NCBI GenBank assembly: GCA_963718635.1
Contig: OY970367.1
Location: 3,720,001 to 3,784,000 of the forward strand
Source: JAIOQJ01 sp963718635
Lineage (GTDB): Bacteria > Planctomycetota > Planctomycetia > Gemmatales > Gemmataceae
Direction: 5' to 3'
DNA: 64,000 nucleotides
Of this stretch, positions 29,502 to 38,823 are shown one piece after another (the first letter of the stretch is position 1; every line of letters begins with the position of its first letter). The notes under the pieces were generated by a model, which saw nothing but the letters and a program-made list of their open reading frames with translations, did not search any database and was not told the origin of the DNA. A program made the translations under genes and the position numbers.

Positions 29502-30842
29502 ATGTCGAACGCAGTTCATCGTGTTGTCATCGTTGGCGGCGGGTTTGGCGGGCTCAACGCCGCGCAGCAATTCAACAAGGCCAAAGTTGAAGTGACGCTC
29601 ATCGATCGTCGCAATTTCCATCTCTTTCAGCCGTTGCTTTATCAGGTCGCCACTGGCGAACTCTCCCCGGCCAACATTGCGTCTCCCTTGCGCGGAGTGC
29701 TCAAAAAACAACGCAACTGCCGGGTTTTTCTTGGCGAAGTCACCGGCTTCGACATCGCCAAAAAGGAAGTGATTCTTGGGAATGAACGTATCCCGTTCGA
29801 CAGCTTGATCGTCGCCGCGGGCGCTGGGAATTCGTACTTTGCCCATCCGGAATGGGAGCGCCTGGCGCCGGGGCTAAAGAGCGTCGAAGATGCCACGCAC
29901 ATCCGGACACGCGTTTTGCTGGCATTCGAAGCGGCCGAGCGTGCCGGCCAGTTGGCGCCGGAAGCCGACCCGGTGCGCAAGCGGGCGCCGACCTTTGTGA
30001 TCGTCGGCGGCGGGCCGACCGGTGTCGAAATGGCCGGCGCCATCAGTGAACTCGCCCGACTGACGCTCGCCAACAACTTTCGTACGCTCAACCCTGCCAG
30101 CGCACGGATCCTCTTGGTCGAAGGGCATAGCCGCGTACTACCGCCGTTTCCGGAATCGCTGTCGGCCAAGGCGGCCAAGACGCTTAGCAAAGTTGGCGTT
30201 GAAGTTTGGACATCGAGCAAGGTCTTGGACATTCAGCCCGATCATGTCATTGTGGAACACAACGGCGTGAAGGAGCGCATCGAGACATCAACGGTCGTCT
30301 GGGCAGCCGGAGTAAAAGCTTCACCGCTCGGGAAGTTTCTGGCCGACGCCACTGGCGCCGCGATCGATCGCGCCGGCCGAGTCGTCGTCAACAACGAATT
30401 GAGCCTGCCAGATCATCCGGAAATTTTCGTCGTCGGCGACTTGGCGGCAGCGACATTTCCCGATGGTAAGCCGTTGCCGGGTGTAGCGCCGGTGGCCATG
30501 CAAGGGGGAAAGTACGTCGCGAAAGTGATCTGCAGCCGAGTCGAAAATCGAAGTTCGCCCGGCCCGTTCCACTATTGGGATAAAGGAAACATGGCCACCA
30601 TCGGCCGCAATGCGGCCGTGGTCGATCTTTACTGGTTTCGCTTTTCCGGCTGGCTGGCGTGGATGACTTGGCTCTTCGTCCACATCATGTATCTGGTTCA
30701 GTTCCAGAACAGGCTGCTGGTGCTGTTGCAATGGTTTTATAACTATATCACGCGCAACCGCTCGGCACGTCTGATCACCGGCGACGAGCAGTTGCACCCA
30801 TTCGGCGGCGGACCTAAGGCGAATGTCGAAGCAATCAAGTGA
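29502..30842 (+). CDS. Type II NADH:quinone oxidoreductase (NDH-2-like)
   Basis: From ATG 29502 (MSNAVHRVVIVGGGFGG) it has 446 residues. An FAD-binding GGGFGG sits at 12-17, followed by FQPLLYQVATGELSPANI, typical of NDH-2. The second dinucleotide motif VIVGGGPTGVEMAGAI binds NADH, and EIFVVGDLAAAT is the second FAD contact. The hydrophobic, aromatic C-terminus (SGWLAWMTWLFVHIMYLVQF) is the membrane-binding part. It passes electrons from NADH to quinone without pumping protons. Its stop is 15 bases from the stop of the convergent gene. Related sulfide:quinone reductases are less likely, given the overall pattern. Confidence 0.92.
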   Translation: MSNAVHRVVIVGGGFGGLNAAQQFNKAKVEVTLIDRRNFHLFQPLLYQVATGELSPANIASPLRGVLKKQRNCRVFLGEVTGFDIAKKEVILGNERIPFDSLIVAAGAGNSYFAHPEWERLAPGLKSVEDATHIRTRVLLAFEAAERAGQLAPEADPVRKRAPTFVIVGGGPTGVEMAGAISELARLTLANNFRTLNPASARILLVEGHSRVLPPFPESLSAKAAKTLSKVGVEVWTSSKVLDIQPDHVIVEHNGVKERIETSTVVWAAGVKASPLGKFLADATGAAIDRAGRVVVNNELSLPDHPEIFVVGDLAAATFPDGKPLPGVAPVAMQGGKYVAKVICSRVENRSSPGPFHYWDKGNMATIGRNAAVVDLYWFRFSGWLAWMTWLFVHIMYLVQFQNRLLVLLQWFYNYITRNRSARLITGDEQLHPFGGGPKANVEAIK

Positions 30843-30857
30843 TGCACGCCAATACGT

Positions 30858-31376
30858 TTACTTGCGCCCTTCAACCGTCCAGTAGAGAGGCGTGGTGTTG
30901 ATGACCTTGATGGTCGTCTCCATCTTTTCGCGCGCCTCGGGCGGGACAAATGCCTGGCCGATCGCTTTGATCAAGGGTGCGTGACGGATGTTTTTGTTCT
31001 CGACACCGAGCACTTTGATGACGGCGCCGTCGGCGGTCATTTTATCGGTCAGCGATTTCATCAGGGCAGGCGCCTGCGATTTCACGATGAACGCCAAAAA
31101 GTCGAGCTTCTTTTCTGCTTCGGGATCGTTCAATTCCTTGACGGCAATCTTGGCGACATCGGTGAACTGCTGCCCATCGCCGAAATCGGCGAGAGCATCG
31201 CGCAATTTTTCCGACGCTTTGCGCGTTAGAACAATCTGATAGCCGCCGACAACCTGCTGAAAGCGAACGTGTTGCTCGACCAGGCGCGGCGGGGGGGCAA
31301 GTTCCGGCTCTTCGACGGCCATCGCCGGAACCGAAAAGACGCAGAGGATAGCGGCCGACCAGATCGCATGCTTCAT
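30858..31376 (-). CDS. Exported hypothetical protein
   Basis: From ATG 31376 (MKHAIWSAAILCVFSVPAMA) the protein has 172 residues with a clear signal peptide cleaved near AMA-VEEPELAPPP. AGGAG lies 8-12 bases before this ATG. The mature part is soluble and mixed-charge (QQVVGGYQIVLTRKASEKLR, ELNDPEAEKKLDFLAFIVK), with no cysteine motif or known domain I recognise. Probably periplasmic. It is convergent with NDH-2 and flanked upstream by a repeat block. Function unknown. Confidence 0.8.
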   Translation of the reverse strand: MKHAIWSAAILCVFSVPAMAVEEPELAPPPRLVEQHVRFQQVVGGYQIVLTRKASEKLRDALADFGDGQQFTDVAKIAVKELNDPEAEKKLDFLAFIVKSQAPALMKSLTDKMTADGAVIKVLGVENKNIRHAPLIKAIGQAFVPPEAREKMETTIKVINTTPLYWTVEGRK

Positions 31377-31565
31377 CGCGGAACTCCTTGAAGTCAAAAC
31401 AACCGAAGCATTCTATCAGAAAGCGCGGCTGAAACAAAATAGCGGTTATGTGTGTTGTTTGATTAGCGCGATTAGCCTACGGATTCGGGAAATAGGGCTT
31501 TGAGCTTGAATTATTGAATGCTGCAATACGAAGATTTTGTACCGGGGAGGAATGCATTGAAGGCG

Positions 31566-31665
31566 TTGGCCGAGACGCGAAGGCACTGCGCAGCGGAGCG
31601 CTTGCCTGCACAGAACGCTCCGCTGCGCAAAGCGTTCCCGTCGCCGCTAATAAAACTTCGTTAAT
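31566..31665. repeat. Long inverted repeat (family R2), diverged copy
   Basis: CTGCGCAGCGGAGCGCTTGC pairs with GAACGCTCCGCTGCGCA around a short spacer, with weaker outer arms (GGCCGAGACGCG against CCCGTCGCCGC). It lies in the 31377-31780 gap beside family P copy G. Confidence 0.75.
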
Positions 31666-31672
31666 GGCAATA

Positions 31673-31708
31673 GCGCAGGTTCTGGAAATATTTCCAGAAC
31701 CTGCGCTT
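31673..31708. repeat. Covarying palindrome family P, copy G
   Basis: A perfect 36-base palindrome with left arm AGCGCAGGTTCTGGAAAT, the longest of the family. The conserved CCCACGATTTTC box is absent; one flank keeps GAATAACGGTCAAC, similar to the TGACGGTCAACC flank of copy F. Confidence 0.88.
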
Positions 31709-31780
31709 TAGAATAACGGTCAACAGAGCGTTAAACGTTTGACAGCCCACGCCGGGTTGCCCCGGCTGCTCTAACGCCCT

Positions 31781-34700
31781 CTATTTCCCGCTCAACTTGA
31801 GCAAGAAGTCCTCAAACTCCTTCTGTTGCTGCTTTTCGTCGGCGACCTTTCCAGTCGTCTCCTGTTGCACTTTTTCCAGCTCGGTCTCCTGCTTGTCGAA
31901 CTTATCGATCAAGCGCTTGTACAGCTCCGAAGTAGCCGGAAGCTTTTCGAGATTGCCTTTAATGCGCGCCTGCTCGTCGGTGATCTCCTTCTGCTGCGCT
32001 CGCAGGTCTTTCAGCAGAACGCCTAATTGCGTAATGTTCCGGATCATCGATGTTCCTTTGCGGATGTCGTCCTTCACGCGATCGGGAATGGCGACGGCAG
32101 CCATCAATACTTTCAGCCGGTCTTCATTCAGTGTCTGCAACGGCTCGACGCGTGCCGTCGTTTTCTCTTCGGTCACATCCTGTTTGGCAATTTGATCGGC
32201 GGCCGCTTTTACGGTGAAGCGATAGCAGGAACGAATTCCTTCAACTGGTTTGTCCGCGCCCACAAACGTCCAGCTTGGGCGGACGTGGTGATCGAGTTTA
32301 AACGTGCGCTCCGCATTGGCGGTGTTCCGAATATGGTAAGTGACGACTTCTTGATTGCGGGCGTTCGTTTGCAGTTGGCCGTTGACGACGAACTTGGCGC
32401 TCGTCAAGGTTTCGGGCAACGCTTGCCGTGACTGCCAGACATCGAAGCCGAGCTCGGTGATAAAGCGGTCGGCGGGTAAATCGTTTTCAAAAACTTCCGG
32501 GGCCTTTTGCACGCGCGTATAGGCGCCGGTTTTCAATGCGAACACTTCGGGTTGGGCATGTTCGAATTCCTCGATCACGGTCTGTGAGACGGTCTTGCCA
32601 GAAGGAATGCTCAGCTTGAAGCTATAGCGATGGAGATCTTCGCCTTCCGGCTTTACATCGCCCACCAGCTTACGGCCGCGCGGGACGAAGTGTTCCAACG
32701 AGATCGTCCGTTCGACATCGGCGCGATTCTTCAAATGGTAGGTCGTGGTGCGGCGGTCCTTGTGTGTCACTTTCAAGGCATTGTTGACCACTTCGATGCC
32801 GAACAGATCTTCCGGCGAGCGATGCGAATCGGTCCAAACGTCGAGGCCGAGCGTGGTGGCGAACCCGGTCCAATCAGCTTGACGAGTGTTTTCAAACGGA
32901 TCGATGCGCGGCAGTTCTTCGCTCACTTCATACTTCACCGTCTCGCCTGCTTTGACATCGACATTGAAGCGATAGAGATCGCGCGTTCGCTCCGTCGGCT
33001 TTTCGATATCGCCGGCCTTCCAGGTTGCATCTTTCTCTTTGCCTTCGTCGTCCTTCTTGCCCGGCGCCGTCTGGACGACTTTGCGGGCTTCGGTGAATTT
33101 CCAGCCATCGCGAACCGGCTGCTCGATGACGACTTTGCGCATCTCGTTCGAACGATTCTTGATCAGGTAAGTACGTGTGGTTCGCAGCTTGTACTGCACT
33201 TGCAGATGGCCGTTTTCCATCCGAGCGGTCATTTCGGGCGCGGGAACCACTTTATCGAAAGGTATCACTTCGGTGCCGGTATCGATGGCATAGCTGACGA
33301 AACGCTCTTCACCCGGCTGCAGGTCGAGAATGCGAGCGTCGCCCGCATATTGTTCATCGTCGTAAATGGCGATCGGACCCTGCATCAGCGATTGCTTGCT
33401 GGTGTTCTTCATCTTCAGGCCGAACAGGGGATGCTTCGCCTGAACTTTCTGGTTGTAAATGCTGACGCGCATGGCGTCGATCGGCTGTTCGAGAATCGGA
33501 ATCATGGCCGACTGTTGCCGGGGGAGCGATACCTTTTCTTCGATGATGAAGCGGGCCGGGTTGCCGAGTTCTTCGGCCGTCAACGCGGCTTCGATCAATT
33601 CGGGATCGACATTGGTAAGAATGCCGCCGATATTCTTCGCGGTCTTCTGGTCGGCTTCGTTCTTGTTGTTGTCCAATCGGCGCTGCTGTAGATCTTTAAA
33701 GGTGAGCTTGCCGCCGTTGACCACCGTGTTGCCCGTATAGTTGTTCAAGCCGTTGAGCGAGCTGGTATTGCTCAACTGGCTGTTCAGGTCGTTATTGCCG
33801 TTGAGCATGGGGCGCTGCATGTTGAGTTGCTGCTGCATAGGCGGCGCGTTCGGCAAGTTGATCGTATTTGATGGATTTAAATTGTTGAAATTGCCGCCGC
33901 CATTGAACCCACCGCCGCCGAAGCCACCGCCCGTGCCCATACCGCCGCCTTGAAAACCGAACTGACCGCCAAGTCCGCCGCCCTGGATGCCAAACTGACC
34001 GCCCAAATTGATGGCGCTCGACATTGGTCCTGAATAAGTCGGCGGTCGCAACGAGGCAAAGAGTTCCGGCTCAACAGTCGGGCGTGGGATGAACAATGGC
34101 GGATACAGGTCCATCTGGAACGAAATCGGCCGGCTCGAAACCAGCGTGAGCTTGACGTTATGCCAGTCTTCGTCGCTCGTGTTTTCGACGTTTGCCCAGC
34201 CTAGGAGTTTGGTTTTGCCGTCTTTGTCCATCACGATGCGATAGCTCGTTTTCCAGATCGGGTTTTCGGCCACATAGCCGACCTTCACCTCGCGCTTTCC
34301 TTCGCCGCGGAAGCCAAGTCGGACCGACTTTTTCTGGCTGTCATGCCCGCCGGCAACGACTTCCAAGGCTCGGCGAAGTTCGTTTTCAATCACTGGATTG
34401 AGAAAGCGGAGACGTTGCACTTGGTTAATCGGGACGGTGCGAAGCCCTTCGGAGCACATCAAGTTGACCAGTTCCATCTCAGCCGTCGCAGTCGCCGTCG
34501 GAGTGGGGAGGCGATGCGCTGATTCCATGCCGATGATAGTTCCCGTAAGCGTTCCGGGCAGGCCGCTGTTGTTGGAGACGAGCGTCAGTTCGATCTTTTC
34601 GCCGCGCGCTTGATTCAGGATTTGCGCGAACGTTGGATTAGAACTCAAGTTGATCGCAAAACTGCGCAAGGTTTTTTCAATCGGCTCCTGACTGTCGTAA

Positions 34701-35041
34701 CGCAACGGCAGGACTTTGCCCTTAGTGTCTTCGATCACCAGACTCTTGATCAGATCGTTGATGTCGCCTGCCTGGAACTGCAGATCGACGCGGGCATCGC
34801 CTTCGACCATCCCCGTCCGATGAAAATAGCCGACGCCGCTGTTGAAGAGAACGACTTGCGAGATCGGCAGCGGATTGACCGGCTTCAAGGGCAACTGGTT
34901 GGTTGCCGGGACGTCCGTATCACTGGTGCTATCAGCGACGGGCGTCTTCTGCTGCGCGACACTCGAATCGGTACGGCCGGCGAGAAGGACCGCCGTTCCT
35001 AAAGAGACAATCAATAACCCAAGGACACATCGACGCAACAT
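31781..35041 (-). CDS. Large exported DUF4139-type protein with Gly/Asn-rich insert
   Basis: From ATG 35041 (MLRRCVLGLLIVSLGTAVLL) it has 1086 residues and a signal peptide. The N-terminal domain (LPISQVVLFNSGVGYFHRTG, then VEGDARVDLQFQAGDIND) and the segment KVGYVAENPIWKTSYRIVMD match DUF4139-containing proteins. A low-complexity stretch (about 345-430), rich in Gly, Phe, Asn, Gln and Leu, interrupts DUF4139. Three similar beta modules with TYHLKNRADVERTISLEH-like and TYHIRNTANAERTFKLDH-like strands follow, and a coiled coil of about 100 residues ends the protein (EEITDEQ-like, EKVQQETTGKVADEK). It is probably periplasmic or outer-membrane associated. Biochemical role unknown. The frame is intact. 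Confidence 0.85.
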   Translation of the reverse strand: MLRRCVLGLLIVSLGTAVLLAGRTDSSVAQQKTPVADSTSDTDVPATNQLPLKPVNPLPISQVVLFNSGVGYFHRTGMVEGDARVDLQFQAGDINDLIKSLVIEDTKGKVLPLRYDSQEPIEKTLRSFAINLSSNPTFAQILNQARGEKIELTLVSNNSGLPGTLTGTIIGMESAHRLPTPTATATAEMELVNLMCSEGLRTVPINQVQRLRFLNPVIENELRRALEVVAGGHDSQKKSVRLGFRGEGKREVKVGYVAENPIWKTSYRIVMDKDGKTKLLGWANVENTSDEDWHNVKLTLVSSRPISFQMDLYPPLFIPRPTVEPELFASLRPPTYSGPMSSAINLGGQFGIQGGGLGGQFGFQGGGMGTGGGFGGGGFNGGGNFNNLNPSNTINLPNAPPMQQQLNMQRPMLNGNNDLNSQLSNTSSLNGLNNYTGNTVVNGGKLTFKDLQQRRLDNNKNEADQKTAKNIGGILTNVDPELIEAALTAEELGNPARFIIEEKVSLPRQQSAMIPILEQPIDAMRVSIYNQKVQAKHPLFGLKMKNTSKQSLMQGPIAIYDDEQYAGDARILDLQPGEERFVSYAIDTGTEVIPFDKVVPAPEMTARMENGHLQVQYKLRTTRTYLIKNRSNEMRKVVIEQPVRDGWKFTEARKVVQTAPGKKDDEGKEKDATWKAGDIEKPTERTRDLYRFNVDVKAGETVKYEVSEELPRIDPFENTRQADWTGFATTLGLDVWTDSHRSPEDLFGIEVVNNALKVTHKDRRTTTYHLKNRADVERTISLEHFVPRGRKLVGDVKPEGEDLHRYSFKLSIPSGKTVSQTVIEEFEHAQPEVFALKTGAYTRVQKAPEVFENDLPADRFITELGFDVWQSRQALPETLTSAKFVVNGQLQTNARNQEVVTYHIRNTANAERTFKLDHHVRPSWTFVGADKPVEGIRSCYRFTVKAAADQIAKQDVTEEKTTARVEPLQTLNEDRLKVLMAAVAIPDRVKDDIRKGTSMIRNITQLGVLLKDLRAQQKEITDEQARIKGNLEKLPATSELYKRLIDKFDKQETELEKVQQETTGKVADEKQQQKEFEDFLLKLSGK

Positions 35042-35288
35042 GATAAAGTACCTCGGCCAGCATGGGAGAAGGAGTGCGATTAGGCCGATGATACCCGAAG
35101 CCAACCCATTTGTCAGTTATTGTTTACAAGACCGTTACGATTGAACGGCGTCCGTTTTCTATTGACTTGGAATTGCAAGCGCTTGGCCAATGCGCAAATT
35201 AGCCGGAGAATACAATTGATTTGCGAACGCTCGGGTAAACGGATGCCCGTAATCTGCACGCCCGAAGAACTCATGGGAGAATAAAGTC

Positions 35289-35498
35289 ATGTGGGAAGAT
35301 CCAATCGTTGCCGAAGTCCGGAGAGTGCGCGAAGAGCTGGCAGCAAAATTCGACTTTAATGTGGAAGCGATCTGCGCCGACATTCGGAAACGTCAGGTCG
35401 CGTGGGGAGATCGACTGGTGTATGTGAAAAAACGAGCCGATCTGACGGGGACTGCTGAGCGAGTTCTGCCGACCGCCACAGAGGCAACCAGTTGCTGA
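35289..35498 (+). CDS. Small conserved hypothetical protein
   Basis: This 69-residue protein (MWEDPIVAEVRRVREELAAK, then FDFNVEAICADIRKRQ) belongs to a small family I know from planctomycetes and cyanobacteria, in which DPIVxEVRxxREExAxxFxxDxxAIxxDxxxxQ is conserved. These are often near toxin-antitoxin or mobile genes, and several look like antitoxins. GGGAG lies 10-14 bases before the ATG. A short ORF follows at once (35501). Function is not established. Confidence 0.75.
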   Translation: MWEDPIVAEVRRVREELAAKFDFNVEAICADIRKRQVAWGDRLVYVKKRADLTGTAERVLPTATEATSC

Positions 35499-35500
35499 GA

Positions 35501-35623
35501 ATGAGACGACGCATAGTCTCACGTCACTCGATAGAGATCGACAAGTACATTCAGACTCACGACCCGATGATCCGCCCGGAAGTGATCGAGCGTGCCCTGA
35601 CCAAATTGCTTTCGGAAGTATGA
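35501..35623 (+). CDS. Possible 40-residue protein downstream of the small hypothetical
   Basis: ATG 35501 opens a 40-codon frame (MRRRIVSRHSIEIDKYIQTH, then DPMIRPEVIERALTKLLSEV), ending at TGA 35621-35623. It begins two bases after the previous stop, which suggests coupling. The composition is protein-like, with a helix at the end. No family is recognised. It may be a real small partner or a remnant of a longer gene. Confidence 0.35.
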   Translation: MRRRIVSRHSIEIDKYIQTHDPMIRPEVIERALTKLLSEV

Positions 35624-35640
35624 GCCAGGCGGATTGTTTT

Positions 35641-36192
35641 TCAGTTATGAGGCATTTTTCCATTGCGGGCATGCCCGTTGGACGATGACCGCACCATCAA
35701 AAATTGATCGAACAAGCCATCCAGGATCGTCTGGTAATAGGCTTCCTTCTCCGAGGATAAGGCCGGCGGCCGAGGCATGAAGATCAGAGCGCCGATCAGC
35801 CAGACGCGCATTCGCGCATCCTGCCAGATCTGGGAGAGTTTCATCACCGCCGCTTCAAGGTCCTGTAGCGGCACCTTCGCGGAATGGATAAAGTAGTCGA
35901 AAACTTCGCGTAGCTCAGCGCAGGCACGAAGCAGCTTAATCACTTGCTCGAGAACGGCATCGGACGGCTCCCACGGTTGCGCCTGCAGTTGACGCCGAAG
36001 CCGCTGCACCTGTTCGCGAAGATGCATGCATTGACGATCGACGAACGCTTCGGAATCGCCGAGTTCGCGCTTCGAAAGACAAACGAGCGTCCAGAACTCA
36101 ACTGCTCCCCCAAACTGCGTGAGAATGCCTTCGAGCAAATCTTCAAGACTCGCTTCGTCGTTGACTGAAAGTGGATCGAGCAAATCGGTCAT
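35641..36192 (-). CDS. Hypothetical protein, last gene of the DUF1501 operon
   Basis: A soluble, helical, 183-residue protein (REQVQRLRRQLQAQPWEPSD, ELREVFDYFIHSAKVPLQ) with no signal peptide. Its ATG overlaps the stop of the preceding gene (ATGA at 36189-36192), showing coupling. I do not recognise a family. The aromatic and charged helices suggest a protein-binding role, but nothing more can be said. Its stop faces the short ORF at 35501 convergently. Confidence 0.72.
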   Translation of the reverse strand: MTDLLDPLSVNDEASLEDLLEGILTQFGGAVEFWTLVCLSKRELGDSEAFVDRQCMHLREQVQRLRRQLQAQPWEPSDAVLEQVIKLLRACAELREVFDYFIHSAKVPLQDLEAAVMKLSQIWQDARMRVWLIGALIFMPRPPALSSEKEAYYQTILDGLFDQFLMVRSSSNGHARNGKMPHN

Positions 36193-36542
36193 TCGGGGAG
36201 CTCATGTGCGGCCATCCCTGCCCAGCATTGTCGGAGCGTCAACACCATGTTACGAAATAACGGCGCGGGCATATAAGGGCGATCGGGCGCGTTCAAATGA
36301 GCGAGATTCACCAGCACGCACTTTCCAGCCTGTTGGGCGACCAGAAATCCCAGACAATCGTCGGTCCGCCAGCCAAGTTCATCGACGAGTTCGCGATGAC
36401 CCCCACGAAAACGGATGTCGTCGAAAGGCCTCAGCGCGATCCGCTCCGAAGGCTGATGCAACACGCCCACACCGTAATTGGAAGGCTCTTCGCGCAAGGC
36501 TTCGCGGACGGCCAACAGTTCCAAGGGCGCGAGGGTAAGCAT
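36189..36542 (-). CDS. Hypothetical protein between DUF1501 and the terminal operon gene
   Basis: The 117-residue protein starts MLTLAPLELLAVREALREEP, 9 bases after the DUF1501 stop, and ends in an ATGA overlap with the next gene. GGWRTDDCLGF-like and GKCVLVNLAHLNAPDRPYMP segments suggest a small mixed alpha/beta fold. No known domain is recognised. Tight spacing on both sides makes it an operon member with DUF1501, which is unusual company for that family. Function unknown. Confidence 0.72.
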   Translation of the reverse strand: MLTLAPLELLAVREALREEPSNYGVGVLHQPSERIALRPFDDIRFRGGHRELVDELGWRTDDCLGFLVAQQAGKCVLVNLAHLNAPDRPYMPAPLFRNMVLTLRQCWAGMAAHELPE

Positions 36543-36551
36543 GATCAGTCC

Positions 36552-37970
36552 TTAAGTCAAGACATCGCGAATGACTTCACCGGCCACATCGGTCAATCGC
36601 TCGTCACGGCTGTTGTGCCGGAAAGTCAAACGCTGGTGATCAAGGCCCAGCAGGTGCAAAATCGTTGCATGGAAGTCGTTGACGGATGTTCGCTTCTCGA
36701 TCGCCTTGAGGCCAAATTCGTCGGTGGCGCCTATCGACTGCCCGCCTTTAACGCCGCCGCCCGCAAACCACATGGTATAGCCGAACGGGTTGTGATCGCG
36801 ACCGAGCCCGCCCTGCGAAAACGGAGTGCGGCCAAATTCGCTGCACCAGACTACCAAGGTTTCGTCCAGTTGGCCGCGCTGCTTCAAATCGCGAAGCAAC
36901 CCGGCAATCGGCTGGTCGACCCGCGCACATCCGCTGATGGTTGACATTGACATTATCGTGCGCATCCCACTGAGTGACGAGAGGGCCGCCGCCGGAATAA
37001 ACCTGTACGAAGCGAACGCCGCGTTCCGTCAGCCGGCGCGCCAGCAGCAGCCGGGCGCCGAAGTCGGCTGTCTCGGAACGGTCGAGCCCGTAGGCCGTGC
37101 GTGTTTGCGTCGTTTCCCGATTGAGATCGACCGCTTCCGGAGCATGGCGCTGCATCCGGAAGGCGAGTTCATAACTGGCGATTCGCGCTTGCAGCACAGT
37201 GTCGTCCGCAGCGAGATTGCGCTGATTCAATTTCTGCACGAAGTCGAACGTTTGCTTCTGCTGCATCTCGCCGACGCCTTCCGGCGGCTGAAGATTGAGA
37301 ATCGGACTACGCCCTTTTCGAAAGAGTGTGCCTTGATGGATAGCCGGCAAGAAGCCGGCGCCCGAGCAGGCGCGCCTCCTTCGGGCACGCCTTCCGGTTG
37401 CGGCAGCACGCAATAGGCGGGCAGGTTATCGCTTACGCTGCCGAGCCCGTAAGTGGCCCACGATCCTAAGCTGGGATAACCCATCAGCGTACGGCCGCTA
37501 TGCAGCTCGTACATGGCCGGCGCGTGGATGGTCGAAGTAGACCAACACGATTTCAGGAAACAGATATCGTCGGCACACTTGGCCAAGTTCGGCAATAGAT
37601 CAGAAAACCACATTCCCGATTGGCCGTGCCGTTTGAAAACTCGGCTGCTCGGCAGCAGGGATTCATTGCCTTTGGTGAACTGACTCATCGGCCGGCCAAT
37701 GCTTTCCGGCAACGGCTTACCGCGCCATTGCTCCAAAGCCGGTTTCGGATCGAACAAGTCGATCGGGCTCGGCCCGCCCACCATGAACATGAAAATGACG
37801 CATTTGGCACGGGGAGCGAAGTGCGGCGCCATAGTCGATGCATAGGCCGTATCGCGATGCATTAGCCAGGAGAGCGCCAAGGCGCCGACGCCTCCGCCAG
37901 CGCGAGCCAGAAACTTGCGACGGTTGGACCCCGGCGCCGGCTGATTAGAAAATGTCGAGCGCAATTCCAT
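36552..37970 (-). CDS. DUF1501 Tat-exported sulfatase-like protein, two frameshifts
   Basis: From ATG 37970 (MELRSTFSNQ) there is a twin-arginine signal (RRKFLARAGGGVGALALSWL). The DUF1501 landmarks FMFMVGGPSPIDLFDPKP, STSTIHAPAMYELHSGR and VVWCSEFGRTPFSQGGLGRD follow. The coding pieces are 37227-37970, 36748 to about 37375, and 36552 to about 36930. The first junction (about 37371-37376) is repaired by removing one GC unit (PEGGACSGAGFLPA). The second (36922-36926) is repaired by adding one (NHQRMCARVDQPIAGLL). The whole is about 474 residues, normal for the family. It is probably periplasmic with an alkaline-phosphatase-like fold. It usually sits beside a PSCyt/DUF1549 gene, which is absent here. 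Enzyme activity is not established. Confidence 0.88.
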
Positions 37971-38093
37971 AACCTTCAGAGTACCTGCCTGTTTCAACTG
38001 CTGCAACGGGCAATGGTTGGAAGCGTGCGCAGTCTTGACCGTGTAAGAGCGGAGTTTTCAAACGGTATATTTGGATGCGCCAACGAATTTGTC

Positions 38094-38179
38094 GCTTTGG
38101 CGAGCCGGGAGCGTGAGCGACCGGAGTGGCCACAGTCACCAATTTCTCCGGTCGCTCACGTTCCCGGCTCGCCCAAAGC
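38094..38179. repeat. Inverted repeat of family R3
   Basis: GCTTTGGCGAGCCGGGAGCG, then TGAGCGACCGGAG, pairs with CTCCGGTCGCTCACG followed by TTCCCGGCTCGCCCAAAGC, with about 18 bases between. It lies between the divergent DUF1501 and DoxX genes and is nearly the same as the element at 13671-13738. Confidence 0.88.
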
Positions 38180-38288
38180 GGTTGGCTTACCGGTATGCCA
38201 CGCCGTAACCAACAAGTATTGTCTTTCGCCGCGTAAAAGGCGATTATCCTCGATTGACCGTCCGCTTTAAATCGTACAGGAGTTTCCG

Positions 38289-38717
38289 ATGAAATATGTC
38301 GTTCTCGTGATCCGAACCATGTTGGGATTGATCTTCACATTGCTCGGCATCGAACACTTCAAACACTTTCTCAACATGAGCATGCCCGAACTGACGCCCG
38401 CCGCGATGAGCTTCATGACCGCCCTAGGGCCCACCGGCTACATGGATGTTGTCAAAGTGATTGAAATAGCCGGCGGCCTGCTGCTATTATCGGGCTTTAT
38501 GGCGCCGCTTGGCCTGGTTCTGCTCACTCCGGTCATCGTGAACATCGCCCTGTTCGACCACTTGATAATGAAAACGCCTGGGCTTGGTTTGCCCATGTTG
38601 GGGGCTTCCATCTTCCTGATCTGGGCATACCGGGCGTATTTCGCACCCCTCTTCACACTTCACGCTCGCGCTTCCGGGTGCTGTTTAAGCGATAAAACCT
38701 TGCCGTTGAATTCATAG
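38289..38717 (+). CDS. DoxX-family-like small membrane protein
   Basis: The 142-residue protein has four hydrophobic segments (VVLVIRTMLGLIFTLLGIEH, VIEIAGGLLLLSGFMAPLGL, LLTPVIVNIALFDHLI, LPMLGASIFLIWAYRAYFAP). The EIAGGLLLLSG motif and this layout are typical of DoxX-like proteins. ACAGGAG lies 9 bases before the ATG. Some DoxX proteins take part in thiosulfate oxidation or redox stress; the role here is unknown. It is followed by an R2 inverted repeat. Confidence 0.85.
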   Translation: MKYVVLVIRTMLGLIFTLLGIEHFKHFLNMSMPELTPAAMSFMTALGPTGYMDVVKVIEIAGGLLLLSGFMAPLGLVLLTPVIVNIALFDHLIMKTPGLGLPMLGASIFLIWAYRAYFAPLFTLHARASGCCLSDKTLPLNS

Positions 38718-38723
38718 AGCGCA

Positions 38724-38812
38724 TGTAAGCCGCGACGCGGAGCCTCTGCGCAGCGGAGCGATTTCCGGCCGAAAGCGCTCCGCTGCGCAGAGCCTCCGCG
38801 TCGCGGCTTACA
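38724..38812. repeat. Long inverted repeat (family R2)
   Basis: TGTAAGCCGCGACGCGGAGC, then CTCTGCGCAGCGGAGCG, pairs with its near-perfect complement (CGCTCCGCTGCGCAGAG, CTCCGCGTCGCGGCTTACA) around a loop of about 15 bases. This is the best preserved copy. It lies between the convergent DoxX and DedA genes, where a bidirectional terminator would fit. Confidence 0.9.
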
Positions 38813-38823
38813 AGAATTTTAGA

